Source: Lethocerus indicus (lineage: Eukaryota > Arthropoda > Insecta > Hemiptera > Belostomatidae). From it: a stretch of 64,000 bases of DNA. Both the position numbers and the translations under genes were made by a program. Shown piece by piece: positions 15,024-26,100 of the stretch; within the stretch, counting starts at the first letter, position 1; every line of letters starts with the position of its first letter. The notes under the pieces are model-generated. The model was not told the origin of the DNA. It saw only the letters and a program-made list of their open reading frames with translations, and searched no databases. The DNA lies in assembly GCA_019843655.1 (NCBI GenBank), contig JACDQD010000001.1, positions 39,397,392 to 39,461,391 of the forward strand. The letters are read 5' to 3'.

Positions 15024-16283
15024 CGCACTGTCGACAGTATATAACACTTGTATCGGACCTTCGAAATAATAAAAGAATAACAATTTATCCCATTCCCAAT
15101 AAACTCAGCAGTCCGCCAAACGATAGCAGCGAAAATGGGAAATTATAAATCCCACGTAATAAACCGCGTGAAATTAAACAAAATTATTTCTGATTGATTT
15201 CATCTTCAAAAAGTATAATGTCGTATTTTCCCGTCGGCCATATTATAAATGCCGGCCTGTAATTTCGATTGAACGCGTACTCGAACAAAAAATTATATTT
15301 TATCGACAATAAAAATTCATTCAGCCGAGTAAAACTCTGAGTAATAAATTTATCTCTATTCTGAATCAACTCTATAATCTAAAGGACTCCTCAACCTAAA
15401 TTTATGGCCCTGATTTATGAACGTGAAACTGCGTCTGACTACTGTTATTTTACATTTCATGATTTTTTACTTTTTATTACAAATTAGTTACACAAATACA
15501 TTTTTTTTCGCAAAAGTGAGCAAACGTAGCATTATTTGCGATAAGGTGCCCAATCGGGATTAATTTCAGAGGCTAGTCTCACGTGTTTTTAAAATTCCCT
15601 TTTGTTGTTGAGATTTAATTTCATGGATACTTCGGTGGATTTTCTGTGGGTTTTGTACTAGAACGGTATTGGTATGTGGTACGTTAACTCCTCATGCCCT
15701 ATGCTTATCCTGTTTGATCTTGTCTTACAGTACCAAAGGGCAGAATTTTATTGTTTTAATACAATTATTTTTATTTTACAGTGAAATAATAATCCGAACT
15801 TAGCTAGTATATTCACTGGATTGTATGTTTTTTCTGTGTAATGTTATAGCGGATTCATATTTTACATTATTGCAGAATATGGAATTAATGAAATGTACAA
15901 AAGTCTTTTTGTTCTAATCAAACGTCACATAGAAGAGCTCCAGGCCAGTGCTTAACCTGCACGATTTTATCGTTTTATCAAAAGAAACGCGAAATATTCG
16001 ACCACGTTTTTCCGTTTCAGAAAATATTCATCACATCATCACGCGGTTGTAGATTTCGGAGCTTCGGTTAATCTAGTTTTATTTGAGGCTAAATCGTCTA
16101 GGTGTTTCAAAAACGGCAAACCTTAAAATTATAGTAGAGCGGATTGAAAATTCGAATTAAAGGAGAGAAGAAAAATCTAAATTCTTTGAACTTACCACGT
16201 GCCGATCCGTGTTGATGTAGAAGAGCAAGCCATAGCCATATTATCAAACAGCAAAGAAAGGGTCCCTGCCCTTCCTTCAGCAT
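258..16283 (-). CDS. yl: Vitellogenin receptor (LDL-receptor family), 31 coding exons
   Basis: Encodes an 1836-residue endocytic receptor; in insects this family takes vitellogenin into oocytes through coated pits. Coding exons, 5' to 3' on the minus strand: 16283-16196, 14673-14548, 12765-12638, 12536-12408, 11943-11835, 11752-11600, 11380-11276, 10821-10696, 10580-10365, 10249-10078, 9922-9721, 9144-8953, 8800-8518, 8400-8139, 7620-7424, 7168-7016, 6792-6665, 6532-6211, 5984-5763, 4986-4740, 4465-4296, 4084-3971, 3869-3627, 3240-3085, 2888-2654, 2403-2166, 1957-1738, 1512-1391, 1185-1016, 765-648, 422-258. All junctions are GT-AG and phases agree to the TGA stop. Order: signal peptide (1-~27), five LDLa (~33-245), two EGF (one DIDEC calcium type), YWTD propeller (~322-582), EGF, propeller (~640-880), EGF, eight LDLa (~932-1281), two EGF, propeller (~1362-1645), EGF, membrane segment (~1708-1730), ~105-residue tail. 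The 5+8 LDLa layout and length are those of insect VgR, unlike LRP1/megalin. The tail has FQNPIF (~1746-1751) and DTTYLL (~1795-1800) sorting motifs. Exons 1-4 are CpG-rich; the rest are CpG-poor. Confidence 0.93.
2964..3024. repeat. Compound (TA)n(CA)n microsatellite
   Basis: A short TA run followed by about 22 CA units, in the VgR intron between coding exons 24 and 25. Confidence 0.97.
6050..6140 (-). repeat. tRNA-derived SINE copy, CpG-decayed
   Basis: On the minus strand this intronic segment contains GGGGTAATTGAA and then GGTGGCAGACCAAATTT. These match the body and 3' part of the SINE at 63.7 kb. Each CpG of the compared stretch has become TG or CA. The tRNA-like head is not recognisable here. 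It lies in the VgR intron between exons 18 and 19. Confidence 0.6.
12800..12826 (-). repeat. Short SINE 3' fragment
   Basis: The minus strand reads GGTGGCGGTCCGAATTGCAA, nearly identical to the part after the B box of the SINE at 63.7 kb. Only about 25 bp is recognisable. It sits in VgR intron 2, just upstream of coding exon 3. Confidence 0.5.
12840..14545. other. CpG-rich VgR intron 2, no gene seen
   Basis: About 1.7 kb between VgR coding exons 2 and 3. CpG is common here, unlike the rest of the gene. ORFs are short and unrelated to known families. Nothing else was recognised. Confidence 0.6.
14737..14800 (-). repeat. SINE body fragment
   Basis: The minus strand has CGGAAAAAGGG and then CTGAAGGGGAATTC, matching the middle of the SINE at 63.7 kb. 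A weaker plus-strand match (GGGGTAACCGAAGG, about 14866-14896) lies nearby, so two divergent copies may face each other. Both are just upstream of VgR coding exon 2, inside intron 1. Confidence 0.5.
14967..15022. repeat. (TA)n microsatellite
   Basis: About 28 uninterrupted TA units in VgR intron 1. Confidence 0.97.
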
Positions 16284-16438
16284 TTTTTGTTATCTGAAAA
16301 AAGGCATTATTAAAATAAAATATGTAATGGCCATTTTTGGATATCAATCCCGAAATTATAATCTTTCAGAGTCAAATTACCCCGTTTATAAAAATAAAAA
16401 TCCGGTTTCATCACAACGGATATATTTTTCTCCTTACC
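16284..16438 (-). other. VgR 5'-UTR: intron and end of a non-coding first exon
   Basis: Ten bases upstream of the VgR ATG is a strong acceptor on the minus strand (T-run then CAG, exon start 16293). About 145 bp further upstream is a good donor (GAG then GTAAGG, exon end 16438). This implies a 5'-UTR intron at 16437-16294 and a non-coding first exon ending at 16438. The transcription start is not visible, but probably lies within about 100 bp upstream. Confidence 0.6.
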
Positions 16439-16577
16439 TCCAGGCGAGAAAATTTCTTTTATGATAGTAACGATCTAAGGACGTTCGGGAGGGACTAATC
16501 TGGTGGCAGAGATGAGACGGAAGGAAAGTTCGCCCTCTGTCCCCCATAATATGGAATTATCAACGCCGGATAAACGT

Positions 16578-16583
16578 CACGTG
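16578..16583. promoter_or_regulatory. Palindromic E-box CACGTG upstream of VgR
   Basis: A perfect CACGTG lies about 140 bp upstream of the inferred end of the VgR non-coding first exon, inside a CpG-rich stretch. bHLH proteins bind such sites in general. Whether this one is used is inference. Confidence 0.25.
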
Positions 16584-16954
16584 GGTAAACAATGATTGGA
16601 ATTTACAAAGGGAGAGGATGCCAAAGTCTGACTCGTGACAGGCCCGCTCTACCCTGTAAGAACCAGATATTCAAAGATACGACGAATATCGGCCATTTGT
16701 CCTGTTCGAACGCAATTTCAGAGCGGTCCCATTACCCCATTGCAGGGTAAATTTGCAGCGTACTTCGAAAAACCTGTTTATTTTTTCAGGTTTCAGTTTT
16801 CACCTACCGATTTTGGGGTAGACAAAAATCGCCGCTTTGTCTGAAACCGATCCGTATAAAAACATATAATTACCCGCGAGCCATCTATTTATATATAAAT
16901 GCGCGAAGAATGTAAATAGGGTTTTAATCTCGTTCGATTCAAAAAATAAATACT

Positions 16955-17010
16955 GGATACGGCTGTAACCGGTCTAGCAATAGACCAAACAGGCCAAGCG
17001 GGAGGGAAGA
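16955..17010 (+). repeat. Palindrome-core repeat, fragment
   Basis: Contains ACCGGTCTAGCAATAGACCA, in which GGTCT and AGACC flank a 6-base loop. The same core is seen at 56.3 kb (loop AGCGAA). Little homology beyond the core was found here. Confidence 0.45.
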
Positions 17011-19652
17011 TCGGAAGCACTGTGGCGTTTCCAACCCTCGTAGACGAACTGATATTTAATATTGTATTAACGGACAATAAAATTTTCATGGATTGCCGGT
17101 TTGTGGGACAATCCTTCGAATGTCCCAAAAATCCGTTCGTACACGATATATAACCGCGCCGTTACTCGTCGACTCGAAAGCCGTTAAACGTCGAGTGAAT
17201 GTAATGCGCTTTCTAAAAATAATAGACGCTCAGAAATGGTACCTCCTTTAGGACAAGTGTCGATTTCCACTTTCCAGTAAGCCCGGAGATCAACGGCCCT
17301 ATTCATATCTGGGGTTTCTTTCATTCCGCCCCAAGATTTAATATCTCCTTCCAGGAACGGAACTCGATAACAAAATTCGCCTGTGTGTGGAAGAAAGGGA
17401 AAAAAATTAAATCGATAACTCGAACATCGTCGGTCTATAATAATAGTTCGTCCAATTTAATTTATCTTAATCTCGGCCCTCATTTTTTAACTGCGTCCGG
17501 GGGGTCTCGTCGAATTGGATTACTCTGTTCGAAAAGATGAAATTTTCGCCGATTGAATTATTTATACGTTAATTCCAGATTTATTTGACGCGTTCCTAGT
17601 CTCATTCTTCAGAGCCGATAACGAACTAATTTTTCGTCCGGTGTATCAGGCGCTCGATAGAAATTCAAATATCAGAAATAGAGCGTTAATTTAGAAAGCT
17701 TGCAGTAAGCCCGCTTTTACCCGCCCCTCTAGGAGTTATGCGGCGGGGTAAATTACAAGCTGTACAAAATTTTAAGTATCAAAAATGACAAAATTACACA
17801 AAAATAATTACTCGTTCGAATAATTTTCGATAACGATGAAAAAGGATAGAGAACTCTGATTTGTTTAAATTACAAAACACATAACACTCTGTTTTATATT
17901 ATAATCCGTTGATTCTTTGTTAAGAGTTTTATTAAATATTAATGTTGTTTTGCAATAGATTTTTCAACTACAATTAGTTTTTGTTTCAAATCAATAGTTT
18001 ACAATCCAATTAATAATGTTTTCCAATATTCCTGGAAACTCTTACATTCGTCCCTCTAGCCTGTATTTGTCTTACATTCAGTACCGGTTGCGATTCGGTG
18101 TAATTGTATGACTAAATGACCGCAATCGTAGGCCGAATGGAGAACTTATGAATCAGCATTTTATTTTCGATGCGGAGAAACTTCAATGGCCTACATTAAT
18201 TTGGATGTCTCTTTATAAAACAGTTTGTTATTCTTTCCGTATTGTCTTGTCAAAAACTTCCTTAATCTTTAAAAATAACTGGGAACCCGTTTTATATATT
18301 TGCAGTCACGCGACACCGGGAAAACGGTATTTGAAGAGCGGCCCATAGGCGAAAGCATAGGGGATGGAACGTATAACACTCGCTCGGCTTAGGTTTCTAG
18401 TGAGAAGCCGATATAGACCGGTATCGGAGGCGAGAATGCTACTCAAATATTCTATCGGAAAAATATACGACCGATTAACTGTACGTTAGGATAAGGAAAA
18501 CTAATATAAATAAGCAATATAAATTTATATTTACAGTAGGCTCTTAGTACTGACAAACTATGTTGCCCAAATATCAGTGGGGTAACAATCAATTTTAGAG
18601 TACAATATGGTTCCTGGTCACTTCGCACTCTAAAAAGGCACTAAAAAAAATAACTAACTGCATACATAGTCCCAGTAATTTATGTTTGCAGTTAGAAAGT
18701 TGTTCTATATTTTGAATTGCTGAAAACTATATTGAGAAGGGCTTGTTAGCCTGGTGATTTCTGTTTTATGTAGTAATAAATTTATATTTCTGTTCAATAA
18801 AATAATAATGGATTGTTAATAAATAAAAATAAAACATAACATCGAGCAAAAATTGTTTGCAAGACAATAAAAAAGTGTTTGATGCACACAATAATCAAAA
18901 ATGTTAGCAAATATATTATAACTTGCTTAATATTAATATAACATATATTATATGTTAGTGGATATTTCATATTCCAGAAAGTAATAACCTGATATAGAAT
19001 TATAAAATCATACTACATAAGAACATAATTATGCGCATATTTAAAATTATTATTAGAATATTTGAAATAATTAATAAATAACTTTTTTCTTTGAAGAAAG
19101 GTACCAAAGATTTGTTTAATAAAATTGCAATATAAACTGACTCACAATTACTGGATAATTTATGATGTTAATCTGATTAAATCATAAGCTGATACATTTT
19201 AAAAAATAAATATAATTTAGAGATCATTAAAAAGAATTGACAAAGAATTTATAATTTGTTGTTGTATTTTGTAATATTTTAGGTAGTATTCATGCCCAAA
19301 CTGAATATACAATTTCAATGGTCAATAGTTTATAAATTAAAATATAATAATGTGGAATAGTATCAACATCAAAATAACTCCCTAACTAAAATTAATTAGA
19401 AAATTTAATTTTCTACGAAATTTAAACACAAATATATTTACTTGTGGCAAATAATATGATAGTCGGTTACTATTGAAGGAAGTAACGTTTGAACCGTCGA
19501 CACAAGGTGGTTAGGAGCTAAATATGGACGGTAACGGTCCCACCTAAAGCTCAAAAATGTAACCATAACAACAAAAGGTAAGGTTATAAACATTTGTTGG
19601 CTGTAGTTTAACGATAACTAATTTTAATTTCACGAATTAGAAATAGGCGATA

Positions 19653-19725
19653 ATGAATAACACAAATGGATCGTTTTTATCAAAAAATCCGAAATTATGG
19701 ACCAAAAATGAGTTAAAAAAGTCAA
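19653..19725 (+). other. Exon-like mini-ORF of unknown identity
   Basis: An ATG opens 24 codons, including a short NPKLWTKNELKKS stretch, that run into a good donor (TCAA then GTATGT) in phase 1. A possible phase-1 acceptor at 20945/20946 opens a further 44-codon frame (with [13 protein letters not shown]) ending in TGA at 21082. If joined they would give a roughly 69-residue protein whose intron contains NDF exons 1 and 2. No family was recognised, and chance is a real possibility. Confidence 0.2.
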
Positions 19726-20088
19726 GTATGTTTTATGTTTTGAAACATATAATATATAAATATAGAATTTAAGGGTCGATTGAAATTAAAGCTAAGACAT
19801 TGATTCATTCTTTTCTCGATATATATTTTGAATTAATATTTTTTCCGAGTAAACGCATTACTATACTCATTAAAATTGATTGACAAACAGAGAATATCGG
19901 AACGCAGTTTGTAAATAGTGCCAGCCCGCCAGGATGTAATTATAAGTTTGGCAGTTGGATTTTAGAAATTTCACAAATCGCCCTTACAAAACAATTCTAT
20001 CGTGCTAATAATTTTTAATATTCATTTTGAATATTATTTAAATAAAAACGTTGTTTATTTGTCGTAAGAAAACAGTTTTGAACGTTGG

Positions 20089-20096
20089 TGACGTCA
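20089..20096. promoter_or_regulatory. Full CRE-like palindrome TGACGTCA
   Basis: A perfect TGACGTCA lies 86 bp upstream of the NDF start codon in the CpG-rich 5' region, which has no obvious TATA box. It is a consensus site for CREB/ATF bZIP proteins. Its use here is inferred from position. Confidence 0.45.
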
Positions 20097-20181
20097 GGGG
20101 GTTCTTTCCGGCACGCGAAGCATCGCCATTCCACCCATTTACTCCTCGTTCTTAGTGAGCGTCAGTACTTTTCAAATAGGC

Positions 20182-23100
20182 ATGAGTCATTTCAAGATCG
20201 GCGATTTAGTTTGGTAAGCGTTGACTGTTTATTTCCTGTCATCGACTTTTAAAATTCGCAATAGAATTACTAATTGTTTTAATTTTGATTTCAGGGCAAA
20301 AATGAAGGGCTTCCCTCCGTGGCCGGGCCTGGTGAGTTGATACGAGGTTTTCCCGATATATGATATTCGTTATTTTTCGAATTTCTGATTTGTCAGAGCC
20401 CGTGATAAGCCCAATTTAGGTGACACGGACATCGTCCGGTTGAAAACAGTAGAATCCATAAAGCCTTTTAATGTTTTCCACTCAACATTGTAACGTCGCT
20501 ATTTGAGTTCAAACTTAGGCACCCAATCAATTCCTTAGAATCAGTCCAAATCTGTTTAGTATTTTACGACTGTAATGCTTTACTGGTCATTGCCTTTTAT
20601 TTTGTAATTCCTTGCTCTTTGAATTTATTTTTTTAAATCAAACATGATAATGAAGATTTGTCACTACCACTATGACAATTATTTCTAAACATTAGTGAAG
20701 GCATGCTACGTTGTTAATTTGAATGAAATCAGATTGGAGAGTTACAGTTACAGGATTGAACTCTTCATTATTCAATTTAGCACACTTTATCTGTATTTTA
20801 ATCCTATATTTATTTTGATAACGATACATTTTAGCATTTGTTAATGGAAACATTTTATGTTAGTCCTTCTGTTTTATAAGCAATGTTTCAGGAACCCCCC
20901 AGATGTAATATTGGCATGTGATGGAATAGATTTAATTTATTTCAGTGAAATTTGAATTAATAACAAGTGTTGAAGAAAGAAGGAGCCTACCGTATGCTGG
21001 GTTCATCAATTTCAAGATACTGTATCTATTACATCTACTTTTTCAACTGGAAACATGGACTTTATATTGTGAACTTGTGTGAGAAAGTGGAATTGTTTAA
21101 TAGCCAAATGTGCTTTATTGTTCTTGTTAAATTGACTGTGTTGTGATAAAAATTTAGTTCAGTGTCTTAATCTAAGCAATAATTTACGGCAGAACGTTTT
21201 TATGGCTTGTGTGTCTGAATTATGTTCATTCTTTAATAGCAGTGTTGACTCTGGTGCCTTACTGATTAGCACTTGTGTGTTATGCCAGATTACTATAAAC
21301 AATTAGTAGTCCGATGGTATAAGTTAGAAATTACTTTGGAACCAGACATATGTATAACTTAAATGGTAAGTTTGTAGTTTGCTAGTTGTTATTTTGCTAG
21401 TTAGAACACAAACATTAAATAATGAATTGAGTTAAAATATGTGCAGTGTGTAAAATATGATATTTGTATTTTATGGCAGAAACAGTTGTTTTAAATGTAC
21501 AAATGTGTGAAATAAATGTAAAGTATGAATTAAAAAAATTATATACGTCATCATTGTCTTACTTTTTTCCTGTGAGCATTAAAAGATAAATAACGGCTTA
21601 TACTGTCAGCAGTTCTATATATAATAAGTATCATTTTTTTTAGTTAGCATTTTATTTCGATCACTATATGAATACATATGTTCATTCCAAGACAAAGGCA
21701 CTAGTGTATAATTTTACATTTCTGTCTTGGAATTTTGCTATTTACTAGGACAGGTAAACATGATGAAATGTGTCAATGTATTACTATAGTCATAGCAACG
21801 ATTTGAGAGAAAGTAGGAAGGGTTAGTTTTTATTATTGTGCTAAGTACAAGTAATTATTTTTCAAAATAAGTGTAATTTTACTTTCCAGTTTATTTATGA
21901 AAATTTAATTTGGTTTTAATTATCATTTTATACTGATTGGAAAAAATATTTGTAAGTGGAAATTCATATTATGACTATGTGGGACTTTTAATATTTATGA
22001 CATTGCTGTGATTATTTGTAGTTGCTTTCTTCTCTCTACTTATAATTGTAGCTACTCATTTAACATTTCTTGTTTGTATTTACTCTGTAATGCTAGTTCA
22101 GACTATTTTTGTTGAGGACATTTGGTGGTTTGACCTCAAAATAGTTTTTTTTAACTCCATAATACATTTCTTTATTGGCAATAGTAATATCTTTGATTGT
22201 ACATTGCCAGATCATATTATACATGGAAATTTAATACTCGCATGATGTGTAAATAAGTAGTCTGTTCTTATTTTTCTTATGAATTTTTATTTTTGTTGAG
22301 CTTATTGACAACTTCTAACTAATTTTTCTTTCTACCTCGTATCTGTTTTAAGTGTTTGGTGTCTTATTCAGTGTAATTATTTCACATTACGGTTGTTGTA
22401 TTATAGATATGCCTTATTTTCCTCAAATTATTTTGTTTAAAATTCATATTAACTGTGTTTCATTTTTTTTATTGGAATTGTTCAGGTATTCATTCATTTG
22501 TATCATTTTTCAGATAGCAGAGGCTCCAAAAAATCTGCAGAAGCATCCTGCCAAGAATAAAGCTAATAGCCATTGTATATTCTTCTTTGGCACTAAAAAC
22601 TAGTGAGTATATTATGTAGTCATAGTTGCCTCATAAAGCTAGTTATGATAAGGGTTCAAATTATTTTCATTAAAATATTGCGTATACAACAATTCTTAAG
22701 CTATTTAAACTTGATACTTCAAAACAAGGATGTTCCTTTTTGGAATGTTTGTTACATAGATAGACATTTGAAATTTCATTTTTTGTATTTGTTTGTAGTG
22801 CATGGGTTGAAGCTAGTGGACTGAAGCCATATGTAGCTTTTAAGGAGAAACTTGGAAAATCTGGAAAGTCCGCAGTTTTTCGTGAGGCCTGTGAAGCAAT
22901 AGAAGAATTTTATCAAAGTGGAGCTGTATGTGTATTTTTAAGAAATACAAAAAAGTATATTTTAATTAGTTCTGATCTCTTTATAAATCTTGAATGGGCA
23001 AATTAATGTACATTTTATCAAAAAATGAAGGTTACCACTAATGAATGTCCGGTAGACATTTTTGGAACAAACATGATTAATTTTATATATACTATAATTT

Positions 23101-26100
23101 ATTTGAGTGATTATTTGTGGTGTAGCTATTGCAGTCAAAGAAAAATTATAGCCGTACAAAACAGAAAAAATTATAGTTATTAAATTAAACCAAGAAATTT
23201 ATCTCACTAAATTTGATTGGAATATATAATCAGTAAGATCATTTTTATCAATGCAATAATATGCGCTGATATAATCTCATAATATTAAGATTTTATAATT
23301 TGACTCTGGTAAATTATATATATGCATTTGATTACAGACTGGAATTGACCTGTCCGTGACAACTGAAGATGAAGCATTTGATCGTCTTGTGGGTTCGCTT
23401 AATCAGAACTCATCAAAATCATCAAGTTCCAAAAAGAATAGTAGAAAAGTAAGATTAATCATCTATCTTTCTCATCGTGAAATGGGGTAGATAGAAAAGG
23501 ATAGTAATTTTTTTATTTCGAAAGACTACTTTTAAGTGAATAATTATAGTATGAGGGACTGTGGTGGTTCAGTGACTAAAGGTCTGCATCTTGAACTCCT
23601 ATTGAAGGTGTGGAATTGATTCTCTATATAGAATGAAAAACTAAATCCATGCCCAGGGTGTTTAAACGAAGCTAAGCAGTCAGCTAATCTAGGTTTATGT
23701 TGGGCTAGTATGCCTCCTGTAGCTTGTTAAATTCTAGAAAAAAAAGAAATGATATCGGAATAAAGATCAGTCACTAATGATGAATAACAATATCCAGTCT
23801 AACAAACACTGAATAAAATCAAAATAGAAAGTAGACACTGATGGAGGGGAAAAACTAAGATAAGTCAATCTTTAGACAAAACATGAAAAATTCTCATAGG
23901 ATTTAACAAAGTTTTGATGTGAAATCAAAACTATGTCAGTTATATAACCTTATGTGTAGCAATTACTAAATATCTGAAGTTGTATATTGAATAAATTTTA
24001 TGAAAATTATACACATGCATAACTTTGTTGATTTTAACTTCTTATTTCAAGATGGTAATAAAAAAACCTGAAACAGAGGTTTAGTAATTTAATATATAAT
24101 TATTTTCTATATATCATAAATCAAAAGAGAATAATATTGTATTCTTTTATGTTGGCTAATAATAAATTTACATTGAAAGAGTTAAATAGGCAATAAATAT
24201 ATTGAAATACTTATTCAGAAAAATTAAGATGTGAAATACATTAATTCACTTAGAACAAAAACCGTAAAGAAGTGATCATTTTGGTATTTATTTATGTGCA
24301 GAAGTGATTTATGTTATTTTTCCTTTCTTTTATAGATACATTCATTTTGTTATAACAGGATACACATTTTTTTAACGTTAAATAATGATCCATTAAAATT
24401 TATTTCATTTGGTTTCAATCTTAGATCAGATATAACAATAAGTCAGAATCTCACAATTGTTTATTGTAGTATGCTTTTTATAATTCTAGTTTATAATTTT
24501 TCTGGTGAGAAATAAACAGTGTATATCTAACATTTTCTTTTTAAATTCCAAAGTCTGACGTAGCTGATTAACAAAGTATTTTTTCCCACATAAAAGCATA
24601 TGGCCGTAGCAAAAATTCTATCCACAGTTTAAATCTTCATGCAGCATTAGTGCGAATATTCCTTTTTTAATTTTAGTTTATTCTAAGTTATAATAGATGT
24701 ATTTATTTTTTTATATTTAACGAATTTTCATGTGTTTTATGGTCAGGAAGATTCAAGTCCTTCACAAGAAGACGCCAGTAGTACCACTGATGGTGAGAAT
24801 AGTGTAGATACCATGGACAAGGCTGCTAGAAAAATAGTAGCCTTGCAGCCAAAGGTGGTCGTCAAGAAGGTTAGTGTACGTTTCGAATTTTTTACCTATT
24901 AACATCCCCGAGGATTTTGTCAGTATTCAATCTAAAGACACATTTACTTAATGAAATATTTGATGAAATAGGATGAAACTTTAAGACAGGCTTCCCCTAA
25001 AGCTATATTTAGTGCTATCGTGGAAGCAGCCAATGCCAGCAGCAACACCTCAAGCACAGCCTCTCCTGTTAGACGTCCAGGGAGACCCAGAAAAGTAAGT
25101 CCTTTCTTTGCAAGGTACTTGATTTCATACAATTATAAAAAAACTATTCTTTAATATCTATATTATTTAATACTTTTTCAAATCCAACATAGTTGTGCAC
25201 AATTTCTTTGTGCAAGATTTATTTCATTTTAAACAAAATTTCATTTTCAGTTGACAAAAATTGTTTAATCTGAATTATCACACTATGGTGTAAAGAGGAA
25301 ATTCAATCTGGTTATAAAATCATTATATTTACTTTTGTTAATTTTGTTTTGCATGATTATTATCATGTGTTCAGAATATTCATCCTAGGTTTTATGACTT
25401 CCTTCATTTTATGACTTGTGCTTTATATTTACAAAAATAGTGGATCATAAATAATTCAGAGCAAAGAATTGTAATAATGTTTTCATGGAAATATGGTAAA
25501 TCATAATTCATTAAAATTAATAAATGTAATGAAAAACTCAAAAAGAGTTTATTGTAAATTATTTTGAGCATTGTGAATACCTCTTTACACTTTGCAATTG
25601 TGAAGTATTCAATGTGGTCAAAAAGGTTACTTAGGAAAGTAATTTATTTTATATGACTTGGGTTAATTTTACATTAAATTTGTATTCTTGAACATTTGTA
25701 ATTTTTATTACTCTGAACATGGTAACTCTGTTTAGTACCTATCTGTAAACATATGTTCATGTTCATTTGGTGCTATTTATGTTGCTGTTTATACTGTGCT
25801 ATTTGGTGGTAATTTAATTGTTTGTTGTCCAATTCATAATGTACAGTTTATGCACAGACAGTGAACTGTTCGTAAAATTTTTCATTATAACTTGAAAGAA
25901 TCCAAATTAATTTATTTCAGCAGAAATCTTGACCAAAAGTGAAAATATAATACGCAATTGTGTCAGCTGAAGGATTGAATTTTTTAGTACAGTGTCTATT
26001 ATTATTTTTATTAAAGCTATGACAATAGATTGAGTTCTCTAACAAAAAATAATGACAGTGGAAAAAGAATTAAATATATTTCAAAACATTATGACTTTGT

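Larger units (their letters stand above)
14674..16193. other. CpG-rich VgR intron 1
   Basis: Holds SINE fragments, a short direct repeat of TTATGTTACGAGAGTAT (about 14821-14857), a (TA)n tract, and otherwise unique non-coding sequence. Confidence 0.6.
16440..19640. other. Spacer between divergent VgR and NDF genes
   Basis: No gene was recognised. CpG is frequent from 16.4 to about 18.5 kb and sparse from about 18.6 to 19.4 kb. A piece of the palindromic GGTCT..AGACC repeat lies at about 16968-16993. All ORFs are short and lack splice or family support. Confidence 0.6.

Noticed and set aside
258..16283. Reading the minus-strand LDLa/EGF/YWTD exons as LRP1, megalin or LRP4
   Set aside because: Those proteins have other repeat layouts and LRP1/megalin are far larger. 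Five LDLa, two propellers, eight LDLa, one propeller and 1836 residues fit insect vitellogenin receptor.
20374..20492. Open stretch after a CAG in NDF intron 2 (with [13 protein letters not shown])
   Set aside because: Only about 33 codons, no donor before the stop, and the acceptor lacks a pyrimidine tract.
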